Assembly: GCF_000002595.2 (NCBI RefSeq)
Contig: NC_057017.1
Location: 1,402,477-1,466,476 of the forward strand
DNA length: 64,000 nucleotides
DNA from: Chlamydomonas reinhardtii
Taxonomy: Eukaryota; Chlorophyta; Chlorophyceae; Chlamydomonadales; Chlamydomonadaceae
Direction of reading: 5' to 3'
Shown: piece after piece, positions 24,701 through 34,900 of the stretch
How the letters are laid out: the number at the start of each line of letters is the position of its first letter
Numbering within the stretch: position 1 is the stretch's first letter
Notes under the pieces: generated by a model
Seen by the model: the letters and a program-made list of their open reading frames with translations, nothing else
Databases searched by the model: none
What the model was told of the DNA's origin: nothing
Position numbers and translations under genes: made by a program

Positions 24701-27299
24701 GTGGCGTGGTGGGCGCGCAGCACGGGCTGGACAGCGAGCGCTGCTCGCCGGCGTTGGGCGCGTTTGACGTGGAGCCCAGCGGGGGCGCGATCACTGGGGT
24801 CACGGTGGCAGCGAGCCTGAGCTCTGTGGTGGAGGGGGCGGCGGTGGCGGCGTCGGGCGGGTCGGCGGAGCCAAGGAGCCGCTGGCGTGGGAAGAAGACG
24901 CCGCTGATGCTCAGCAGCAATGGGCGGCCGGGGCTGCCGCCCGGGCCGCCGCCGGCGCCGCCACAGCCAGTGGTTATCCCGCCGATTATCATTGAGGACG
25001 TGAGTATCGGGAATTTGGGTGTGGATGGGGGCGACGAAGCATAGTTGCTACCCGGGGCGACGAGGGGCGATTGATTGCCTATGGGAGACGGGCGGCTGGC
25101 CGCGCTCAGAAGTCTGGAACGCATAGCGCAGCAGGTGCATGCGTCGGCCTCCCAAACCTTCAACTATGTCCTTACCGTGTTGAATAAACTCCTGCTCCCG
25201 TGTCCCTGATGCAGTCGGAGAGGCTCCTTGACCAGGTGGACAGTTGGGAGTTTGACACGTGGGCGCTGCAGGAGGCGACGCAGGGCCACGCGCTGTCAGT
25301 GCTGGGCTTCTACCTCATGCAGCGGGCGGGGCTGGTCAGCAGGTTCCGGTTGAAGCCAATCGTGCTAGCAAGGTAAACGGCAAGCTGACTGCTGTGACCT
25401 GCCATGACCTTACCTTCGAGATCCCTGGACACATACCCGGCGCACATCTGCACATCATGTTACTGCCACTCTGCTCCTCGCGATCCGCAGGCTGCTGCGC
25501 GCGATCGAGAGTGGATACGTGGACAACCCCTACCACAGCGCCATCCACGCCGCGGACGTGCTCCAGACCATGCACGTGATCATCCACGCCGCGCAGCTGC
25601 ACGTGCACTACCTGGACGCACTGGGGCTGCTGGCGTCCTACTACGCGGCGGTGAGTCTGACGAGAGTGTTCTGTGTAGGGCAGATTTCAACCGGTCGGTA
25701 TTTGCACCAGGTTTTCTGTTCGGCTTTCTCCTGCTGACGGCCGCGCACACGCTCACGCTCTCCCTCCCTGCACACCCTCCGGTGCACTGCAGATTGTGCA
25801 CGATTTCGCACACCCCGGCCTCACCGGTGACTTCCTCATCGCCTCCTCCGACCCCCTGGCCATCCGCTACAACGACCGCTCGCCGCTGGAAAACCACCAC
25901 TGCGCTGCTTCGTTCGGGCTGCTGCGGCGGCAGGAGCTTAACGCGCTCGCGCCGCTGTCGCAGTCTGAGCGCAACGCATTCCGCAAGCAGGTCATTGAGC
26001 TGGTGCTGGCCACGGACATGAAGCAGCACTTCTCCATCCTGTCGCACTTCAACACTGTGCACCGGCTGACGAGCTACTCGCAGCAGCAAGCGGCGGCAGC
26101 GTTGCAGCCCTCGCCGAGTCTTGCTCGGGCGGTGTCGCTCAGGCCTAATGGAAGCGGGGACCGAAACGGCGGCATTCCGCCGCCGTCGCCAAGGCAGCCG
26201 CTGTCGCTGTTCCAGGCGCCTCAGCCCGTGGACGACACTGAGCGGCTGCTGAGCCTGCAGCTTGCGCTCAAGTGCGCGGACATTGGCCACCTGGGCGAGT
26301 CGCTCGAGGTGCACAAGAAGTGAGTTCCCTGGGGTAAAATGTACGCGACAAGCCATGTGATTGGTCGCAGCCTGTACGACATTGATATCAAACATTTGCG
26401 CGCCCGGCCCCGCAGGTGGCTGTCCAACTTGGAGGAGGAGTTCTTCCGCCAGGGCGACAAGGAGCGGGAGCTGGGAATCCCCATAAGCCCGCTGTTCGAC
26501 CGCAGCAAGCAGGGTGTGAGCAAGAGCCAAGTGGGTTTCTACGACTTCGTAGCGCTGCCGCTGGTGCACGCGCTGTCAAGCGCATTCCCGGGCACACAGC
26601 AGCTGATGCGATGGTGAGTCTTTGAAGCCATCATCTTTCACTAGGTTCAGCAATGCTGCAATGGCTGCCTGCCTGTGGCTTTGTTTCAAGCCTTCGTTCA
26701 CTGCAGTCATTTGCTTCGCGCTTGCCAAGGTCCTTACTCTGACAAGTTCCCATATTACTGCCCGTTGCACATACTGCACACTCGGTCCACAGTTTCCTCG
26801 GCAACTACAACCACTGGCGGCAGGTAGGTCCCTTAGCCTGCCGACACGTGCATCTCACCATGTGCCGTGAGCATTAAGCAGTGGGCTCAGTGCCTTCGCA
26901 CGCGGCCTGCGGGCTAAGCGCCATCCATGGTGTGTTGATACTACTGCGCGCGTCGTTGTCATGACGCGCATGGCCGTTCCGACCCTTTCCCTCTACCTTG
27001 TGACATGCGACCTTCAGGTCGATGGCCAGCCGCCCGTGGAGCCACCCAAGGTGCGCATGCTGTCCGGCCAGGGCTCCGGTCGCCAGCTGCTCGCGTCTGC
27101 CAGCAACCGCCTGCTGTCAGCCGCGCCGTCCACGCCTCGAGGCGCCGCCGCTGCCGCGGCTGCCGCCGCGGCCGCCGCGGCCGCGCGGCTGGACAAGGCG
27201 CGTCCGCCGCCGCTGACTGTGCCGGCGGCCGGAGCGGACGACAAGCCCGGCATGCCGATTGTGCAGCTCACGCTGGCGGGCAATAAAGGCGGGCGCTGA
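18735..27299 (+). CDS. CHASE-domain receptor-like cyclic nucleotide phosphodiesterase, copy B
   Basis: Exons: 18735-18857, 19303-19386, 19667-19714, 19959-20005, 20110-20158, 20732-20803, 21251-21484, 21637-21672, 21851-21934, 22078-22148, 22366-22486, 22881-23002, 23329-23432, 23844-23890, 24071-24184, 24421-24999, 25215-25372, 25491-25650, 25793-26319, 26416-26613, 26793-26823, 27018-27299. They encode 1096 residues in one frame. TM1 is at about residues 50-69 and TM2 at about 339-363. The CHASE-type loop is the clearest of the three (VELQLQPFGVVTATYP, GYDIFASPERDMAIKIV, YNATTRTAFWGF). A signalling helix (HQTLLEAVLPKEVIREL) and a conserved linker (PDLRDVVFIRTVLMR) follow. The disordered exon is only 193 residues. 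The PDE domain carries YHSAIHAADV, HDFAHPG, LKCADIGH and SQVGFYDF and ends with FLGNYNHW. The C-terminal tail has a 14-Ala run. The catalytic segment that is split by an intron in A and C is one exon here (25793-26319). Confidence 0.92.
20265..20460 (+). repeat. 28-bp minisatellite, seven tandem copies
   Basis: Seven head-to-tail copies of a 28-base unit beginning gcctatgctgggaacggag lie in intron 5 of phosphodiesterase copy B (20159-20731). Central copies are identical and outer copies diverge, as expected for slippage or unequal exchange. There are no spacers, so it is not a CRISPR array. Confidence 0.95.
23444..23509 (+). repeat. (GGT)n microsatellite in PDE copy B intron 13
   Basis: About 22 uninterrupted GGT units begin roughly ten bases downstream of the splice donor at 23433. 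The transcript would carry a long GGU tract next to the 5' splice site. Confidence 0.95.
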
Positions 27300-28921
27300 G
27301 GGAGTGGGAACTCCCAGGCGGACTTGATTCAGGGCGCGGGGTGGATCTGGAGGAGCTTGCCACCGCGACATCGATGGCGGCTGCGGTTCGGCTGCGGTTC
27401 GGCTGCGGTGCCGCTGCGGTGCGAGGCTCCGTCTGGCGGTGCTGCAAGGCATTTATGATGTTGCGCCTGCAGCCAGACCGTGTCTGGGGGGAAGGGTTAG
27501 ATTGCGTGCGGGGGTTCTCGAGTTACTGATTTTACGGAGGCGGGGTGGGACTGGGCGGGCATGATGAGCCATGGCAGGTAGCAGCACCAAGCGCCTCCGC
27601 GCAGGGCCGGTTGTCCCGTGCGCCATGGATGCGGTACCATGGTGGGGACTTGTAGAGGCAGCAGGGCCATTAGCATGCATCAGTACCGTAGTCGACGGCC
27701 TGGGTGTGTGTGGAAGGGGGGACTGCACCGGGTATACACTTTATCTCTAAACGCAGGTGGCCGTGGAGCGGCTTGTGGCGGCCGTGTCTAAGGACACGTA
27801 GCCCATGCCAGCAATCGTGGATGCCGGCAGTGCCGGGGTTGCCTTGTTCCGTGTGTGCATACGTTACAACGTACGGTATCTCGGCCACTACAATTGAATT
27901 ACCCGTCATAGTTTGCACACTTACAACCGTTTACTTCCTTCCTTGGTGCCATTTGCTATTCGGGCGTATTGGATGGAACCCGGGGTGTCTATGGAAGTTC
28001 ACGTGAGTGGCCTGTGGAAGTGTACTGTATTAGGATGTCAGACTGCATTGCCCGACACGGCCACACTGACTTGGATCCACACTGCCGCGTACAGTGTTGC
28101 ACTGTTGCGAGGCGGCGGGGGCTTACGCGACACATGGATGGCGGCCGCGCAGGTGCAAGGAAGCGCGGTTAGTGAACTAGTGATCATTGCCGACGTAACT
28201 GACGTTGCATTTGACTCTTGCTATGGGACATACGACGTCACATGCACACGGGGGCCTCGACAGAGTGGGGCGGTGCTGACGACGTTTGCTTGCATGGTAC
28301 ATGTAGTGGTGGGCAATCGTATTGGGTGTGCTGGAGGACTGAGTGCCGTGGCTCCCATGTGAGGCAACTTCTTGCTGCTGTCCTCCCCTTATACGATACC
28401 TCCCCGAACTTTCGAGTCAGAGGGGGTGGGCGACTAAGAGGCGGGGTGGGGCGGGGGGGTGGGGCCGTGCGGGGGGAAGCTCGGAGGGGAGAAGGGGCGC
28501 GTCAATATATCGATCAACATTCATCAATGTGCTGCGTGTGACCAATGCGTATTAGAACATGCGTCTGCGACAGTTACTATTTATCCAAACGACGACGCGG
28601 GAACGTTCCGTCGGACCTGTGGCGACGTCGATGCATCGAGGGTTTTCCGCAACTGAAGCCCGGTGAAGCGACAGTCGCAAGAGCAATCGAACTTCCTCTA
28701 CATAAACTTCTGTCCCTGAATCAGAACACAGCGCCAGCAGGGGGGCGAGCGAACTTGAATGTCTTGACTTGGTTTACACCTTCACCGGAGGTCATTCTGG
28801 ATGCCCAACGTTACAACTGCAAATCTAGTTATAGCTAGCTATGGGACGTATGACGCAGGGTCTGAGCTCACCTAATTACCATCCGCCCGTTGGGCGCAGC
28901 TGATAACGTCTGAACGGGGCG
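27300..28921. other. Intergenic spacer between PDE copies B and C
   Basis: No gene recognised. A strongly G-rich stretch at about 28422-28500 has many runs of three or more G and is a G-quadruplex candidate. It lies about 420 bases upstream of the copy C start. Confidence 0.45.
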
Positions 28922-31900
28922 ATGCCAAAGCAGACGAGTGGCCGGCTTCAGCATTGGGCGCGGCAGAGTTGGACGTCCTGCCAGGTGAGTGAGCGTCACA
29001 AAGGGTGCCGTCACAGGAGAGCTGGCAGCGCGCCTCATGCTTTTGCATTATCACGGAGACCTGTATGGCACCTTCGAAGCCAAAGCGCCTTGCACTGCCC
29101 GCTTCCCTGTCATGAGCGGGGTGAACATGTTCCTTCTACGAAACGGACAGACTGCGTTTGTACCGCGCCAAGCAGCTTAACCAGAATTCTAGCTAAGCTA
29201 GGGGGATGGCCAGGGGGATGGCGCCCGTCGCCAACCGACCGGTAGCACAGTGCTGCAGCTTTTCCGCCTGCAGTGCGCCTTTTCACCGCCTGCGGCAAGC
29301 TTGAGCGGGTGATGCCCCTCGCGTGCAGGGCGTGTGGCGCATCGTGAAGCGCCACCCGTTTTCGACTCTGCTTCCCCCGCTGCTGCTGCTGGCGCTGGTC
29401 CTTGGGCTTGGGGTGGGTATACGGTATGGTTGAAAGAGCTACACGAGTCCCCAAGCAAGTCACACTTTCAGTATTCTCGAGCCTCCAGCATGGTTGTCCA
29501 GAGCAGACACGGGCGGCGGCTGTGACTTATGTCCTTGCGTGATCTTCCTGTTCTTGCAGTTGTCGGTCGTTCGGGAGCTCATCCGGAGCTACGATGAGTC
29601 CACCAAGGTATTGGTGACCAGCGGGTGCAGTCGGGGTGTCGCAGTCGTGGGCTCACGTAGCAGTGGAGGGCGTTCATACCGTACCTGCCTTGGAATCCGA
29701 ATCCACTCCAGCTATGCATGTCTGTAATCTCATCAATCTTGGATTCACGGATGTGCTCTAAGCGTTCCTAATCTTGCCCTGCTTGCCACTGCTTCATCCC
29801 ATTTAGGCCCGCATCCGTAGCTTGGCGTACGAGACTGTCACATGGTAGGCATGACGGACTTGCCGATTAATTCCCGCAAGTAGAGCCTCGTTGGCATGGC
29901 CTGGTCCGGCATAATGTGCTATGGAGCGGGCCAGTGATGCATCTCTCGTCCATGCCGTCACGGCGAGCGCGCGATGTTGGACGGCCATCAAGCTTTGGAC
30001 TCTGCTCCATGGTGGCCCTGTCCAGCTCTATCTCGTTTCCTTAGTAAGTCACGAAAGTATACTGCCGCGCGCGCAGGTACAAGCAGCAGCTGGTGATGAT
30101 CGTGCAGCCGGTCATCCAGCTGACCAACATGGTCACATACAATCCCAACTGGAGTGCGGTGCAGACCATGTTCTTGGTGCTTGCCCCCACCATGATGGTG
30201 AGGCCGCTCGTGCAGGACGGTGCTGCGCTGTGTTGTGCAAGCGTGCGTGTGCGAGCGTGTGCTGCGGGGATTGAGTGTAGCAACACAAGGCTGTATGTTG
30301 GGGCCCCCGTTGCACAGCCGGCGATGGCACAGGGCATGAAACAGGGGTGTGCTTGCCTTCTCACTCCATGTGCCGTCGGGGGCCGTCGGGGGCACACCCA
30401 TGGGCGGGCCCATACGGTGGTCCGGAGCGCGGCAGTCGGGGAGCAGCAGGCGCCGTTGACGCCTGCTCAGGGCAGGGAGCCGTGTCAGTTTTAGTCCTCT
30501 CCACACATTTGGCCCATCTTCGATGCACTTGGTTATCTCGGACCTACCCGTGTGCGCAGAACACGACATCATCCATGGATACGCATCTGTTGCGACTAGA
30601 GCCGGCGGGCGTGGTCCGGCTGGAGTACCCGGCGAATGCACCAGACCAGGCGCTAGGCATGGACGTTCTGTCTCCGGCGCATGCTGAGGAGTCTGCGCTG
30701 GCGCTGGCGGCGGCGCGGCGGCACCAGTTGACGCTAAACGGGCCGGTGAACGTGTACGATGGCGGGTATGGCATGATTGCTCGCACAGTGAGTGTTAGGG
30801 CGCGTGTACGTGCGGTGATGTGCGGGTAGATGTAGGGGTGATACAGCCGACTGGCCAATGGAGCAGCCGGGTGGACGGCCGCAACTCGCAAGTGCTGCAA
30901 TGCTTAAGGGTGCGCGGGAGGCCCCCTCCCCATTCACCGCTGTTATCTCAGACCCAGCGGATCAGGGCTGGTCGCGGTAGGTGTACTGAATTTCAACACG
31001 TACGCCCTCTGCGCGCAGCCTATCTACATCTACAACATTTCCACGGACGAAAGGTAAGGCGGAGCGTGCGTGTGATTATTCGCCCACCGGGGTGCCCACC
31101 GGGGTGCCCACGGGGTGCACATTGTGCTGCTGGCCTAGCGGCTCTGGCACGCACGTGACCTGCATTGACACGCACAATGACCGGCGCCCGTACGTGCTGC
31201 AGGTTTGGAAAGCCGGATGTGCCCAATCCGGCATGTGGAGCTACCTGCGCCTTCAACGCAACCAAGCGCACAGCGTTCTGGGGCTATGTAGGTGACGCGT
31301 CTGCCCCCATCCGCCGGCCACCCTTTCATGCCCCGAAGGTTCCGTCCCATGCTGGCAGTCGTTGTTCGCAGACCAACTTACCTGCCGCCTGGTGCGATCG
31401 GTGCTGACGTGTGTATGTAGGCGGTCACCTTGTTCAGTGTGAACGAACTGTCAACAAGTCCGGACTCGCCGTTGCGCTTACTGGACTCATTGGATTACCG
31501 ATATGAGTTTAAGGCCGTCGGCGCCAGTGACCGACCCTTAGCGCAGAGGTGAGCGACAGCGCCCGCGTGACTTGTGCGCTATTTCAGGTGCCAGTGAGCC
31601 AGCCAGGAGCGGGGAAGTGTGCTATCCGTATGCAAGGCTGTTGAAAGCATCAAATACCGAAGCAAGAGGTCACAGGTATCTGCAAATTGTACGGTCTGGT
31701 GCTGTGTGTACCGTACCGCCTGTGCAGCGCTGAGCCACCCGTGCACCCGGAGGAGGTCACAGTCAGCCTTTACGACAACGAGGTAAGGCCTGTGCTTGTC
31801 TCAGGCATCCACTGTTTTCTTCATCCCGGTTGGTGTGCTGTTTATCATTTGGGTCTTACGCGCGCTCGACTTGGGGACGGAGCTAGGCGGTAGGGCGCAC

Positions 31901-34900
31901 AGGCGTGCCGAGCGGTGAGACGGCAGGCGTCGACTGGGTGCTATCGGGGTGTACGCAACGCGACGGATGGCCTTGTGCTGGTTGCTGATGGCAGCAGTGC
32001 TCATTGCCCTCCGTCCCGCCGCACAGTGGGTGCTGCGCGTGTCGTCGTCCGATGCATCGAGCGCCGGCCGCTATGCGGGCCTGCTGGTCGGCATCGTGGT
32101 TCTGGCGGTGGTGCTCGCGTGCATGTGCTTCGCGCTGCTCGTGTCCAGGTGCGCTGCCGACCTCTCCGTACAGTGCAAGGGAGACGGCAAAAGATGGAGA
32201 CGGAAAGCGACGTGCGCGCCTGCAAACGCCGGTTGCTGGGCAATCTAGCGTTATGATATCGGCTGTTGTGTGGGGCACAAGTTGCCGCGTCAACGTTATC
32301 GTTTGCCCGAGCAGGAAGCGCAACAAGGAGTTGCTGGAGGCTCTGCTGCCGCGCGAGGTGATTAAGAGCCTGCGAGAGGAGCAGGCGAGCAAGTCGCTCA
32401 AGGACGCTTTCGGTCCGGCCAACATCCTTTCGGCAGGTAGGTGCGACCCGTTTGCTTGCTTGCACCCAAAGAGGAAATCCTGTCCCTCCGCTCTCACACC
32501 GCGTCTACAGACGCGTACAGGCGTACAGCCCTCGACGCCGAACAAGTAAACCCATGCCGCCCCCGATCTGCTTTGCCGGCTGCCGCCCTGCTGTGCTCTC
32601 CCTCTCAGACACGCCAGCGGACCTGCTCATGCTGCTTCTGGGCCAGCTGCTGGAGGTGCGTGTCGGGGCGGGTGGGCGTCCATGAAAGACGGAGTGGCAG
32701 GTGGCAGGGTGACGTGTCGCTGTGGTGGCGGCAAGGTGACGGGCTGCTAGTTGGCGTCGGCCACCCCGGACCTTCCCTCACTTGACCCCACCGCCCGACC
32801 TGACAGGGCAACCTGCCCGATGTACGGGACGTGGTGTTCATCCGTACGGCGCTGGCACGCGGCTGCGATCTGTACGAACCCCTCAACCTGACCAGCCACA
32901 TCAACAACGCCAACCTGGACGTGAGTACGGCAGTGCGGTACGGCCGTAACACGGTACTGCTGGGGCCGGGCGGGCCGCAATTGGGGCCGTGCGGTGCATG
33001 GCCGGGCATACCTGCATGCTTGCGGTAGCAAGCCGAATGCCTCTGCACTCCGATCACTGAATGCGCACTAGACTAAGGAGGCCCCATCATGTCCTCTCCT
33101 ACCATTTTCATTTCGCACCCTTTCTTGCAGTCGGACGTGGCCCAAGCCCTCATGCAGCAGCTCGGCGGCGGCATAGGCGGCTTCACTCAGCCGCGATACA
33201 GCACCAACAGCCGCGTGCGGCGCCGGTTGCAATCGCTCGTGGCGGGCCGCTCCAATGCGGACTCCCTGGCGGACTATGATCCGGACACCGACACGGAGAG
33301 CGTCGCAGGCGGCGGCATGTTTGCGAGCATGGTGGTCGGGAACGGCAGCACAGCAAGCGGCAAGCCCCGGGCATCGGAGGATACGGGGTCGGCCCCGGCC
33401 GGCGAACCGACGGGCGCGTGCGACACGCTCGCGTCTGCGCTGGCGCTGTTGATGACGCCGCGGCCGGCGGCGTGGGTGAAGCGGGGCGCCGGCGGTGCCG
33501 CGGAGATGGTCTTCGGCCATTCGAACAGCTCTGCGGCGACAGTCACACCGTCGCTGATGCCTGCCGGGCTGGGCGCAGGCCGCGTGCCCGTGTCTGTGGC
33601 CGCCGTGGCGGCTGCAAACGCGGCTGCGGCGGCGGGTGCCGGCAGCAGCAGCGCACACGGCCGGCACCGCCCATCCAGCCTGTCGGGCACACACCACTTC
33701 CAGCCGCAGCAGCAGGAGAGGGGCACCCCGCAGAGTCTGTGGGAGCGCGCTGCGGCGGCGCTGATGCCGTCCCACGGCGGTGGTGGCAGTGACAGCGGCG
33801 TTGATCGCGAGCACGGCCGCAGCGACAAGGTACCGGCGCGCGGCGTGTCAGCGGCGCGGCGCGCGAGCGCCTTGGACCCAGGAGCAGGAAGCGCGCAGGG
33901 TTTCCTACGCCGACTTGGCAGCTCTTCGCGTCGATACAGCGTGGAGGTGTCGAGCCATGCGTCTGCGCTCGGCAGCGCGGCAGCAGCAGCAGCAGCAGCA
34001 GCCGCCACCGTAGCAGCCGCGGCTGGCGATTGTGAGGATGACAGCTCAGGGCAGCAGCGCTTCAGCGGTGCCGGCGCAGGTGTGGGGGCGGGCGGGAGCA
34101 CGGCTGGTCCGTCCAGTCCCTTTCTGACGACAAGCCAGGCTGCAAGCCAGCCTCGCAGCATTGCCCAGCTGCATGAGGCACTCCTAGCCTTGAACGGGCC
34201 AGCAGGTGCTGGCGGCCCTGGCGCCAGCCGGCCAGCCAGCGGGTCCGTTGCCGTGGTCCCAGTGAGGGGAAGGAGCGGCCGGGCCGTGGCTTTCCTTCCT
34301 GCTGGCAGCGGAGCTGCTGCTGGCGCAGGTTCAGGAGGAGCCGCAGGAGGAGGCGTAAATGGAGGCGTGCCGCTGACGGGAGGCCAGGTGCGCGTCACCA
34401 TCGCTCCCGGTAGCGGCCCCGCCAGCGCCGCCAGTCCCCTGGCTGGCGGAACCGCAGGCGCTGGCGGGAGTGCTGGTGCAAGAGGAGGCGAGCCAGTGTC
34501 TCCAACCACATGCAAACTGTCCACCGTGACGCGCATGCAGCCGGCGGCGGTGACCTTTGCCGAGATGCGTGCCGGCGTGGTCAGCGGCACAGTGGAGGAC
34601 GGGGGGCTCATCTCAGGGACGCTGGCGAGGGGCGATGAGGGCCCCACTACGCAGACCAGCGATACGGACATAGGCACGGACATGGGGTCGCTGTTGGAGA
34701 TGGGCGCTGATGGCGCGATGGACTTGAGTGAGATCGCGACGGTGGTGCGTGGGGCGCCTGCAGAGCTGCGTGCGTCAAGCCGCCTGGCACGGCTGCAGCT
34801 ATCGCAGCAGCAGATGCTACAGCAGCTGCCGCTACCGCCGTTGCAGCAGCTGCCGCAGCGCCCCCAGTCGCTGCAGCTGGGTGCGCAGTCGGCCGCCAGC

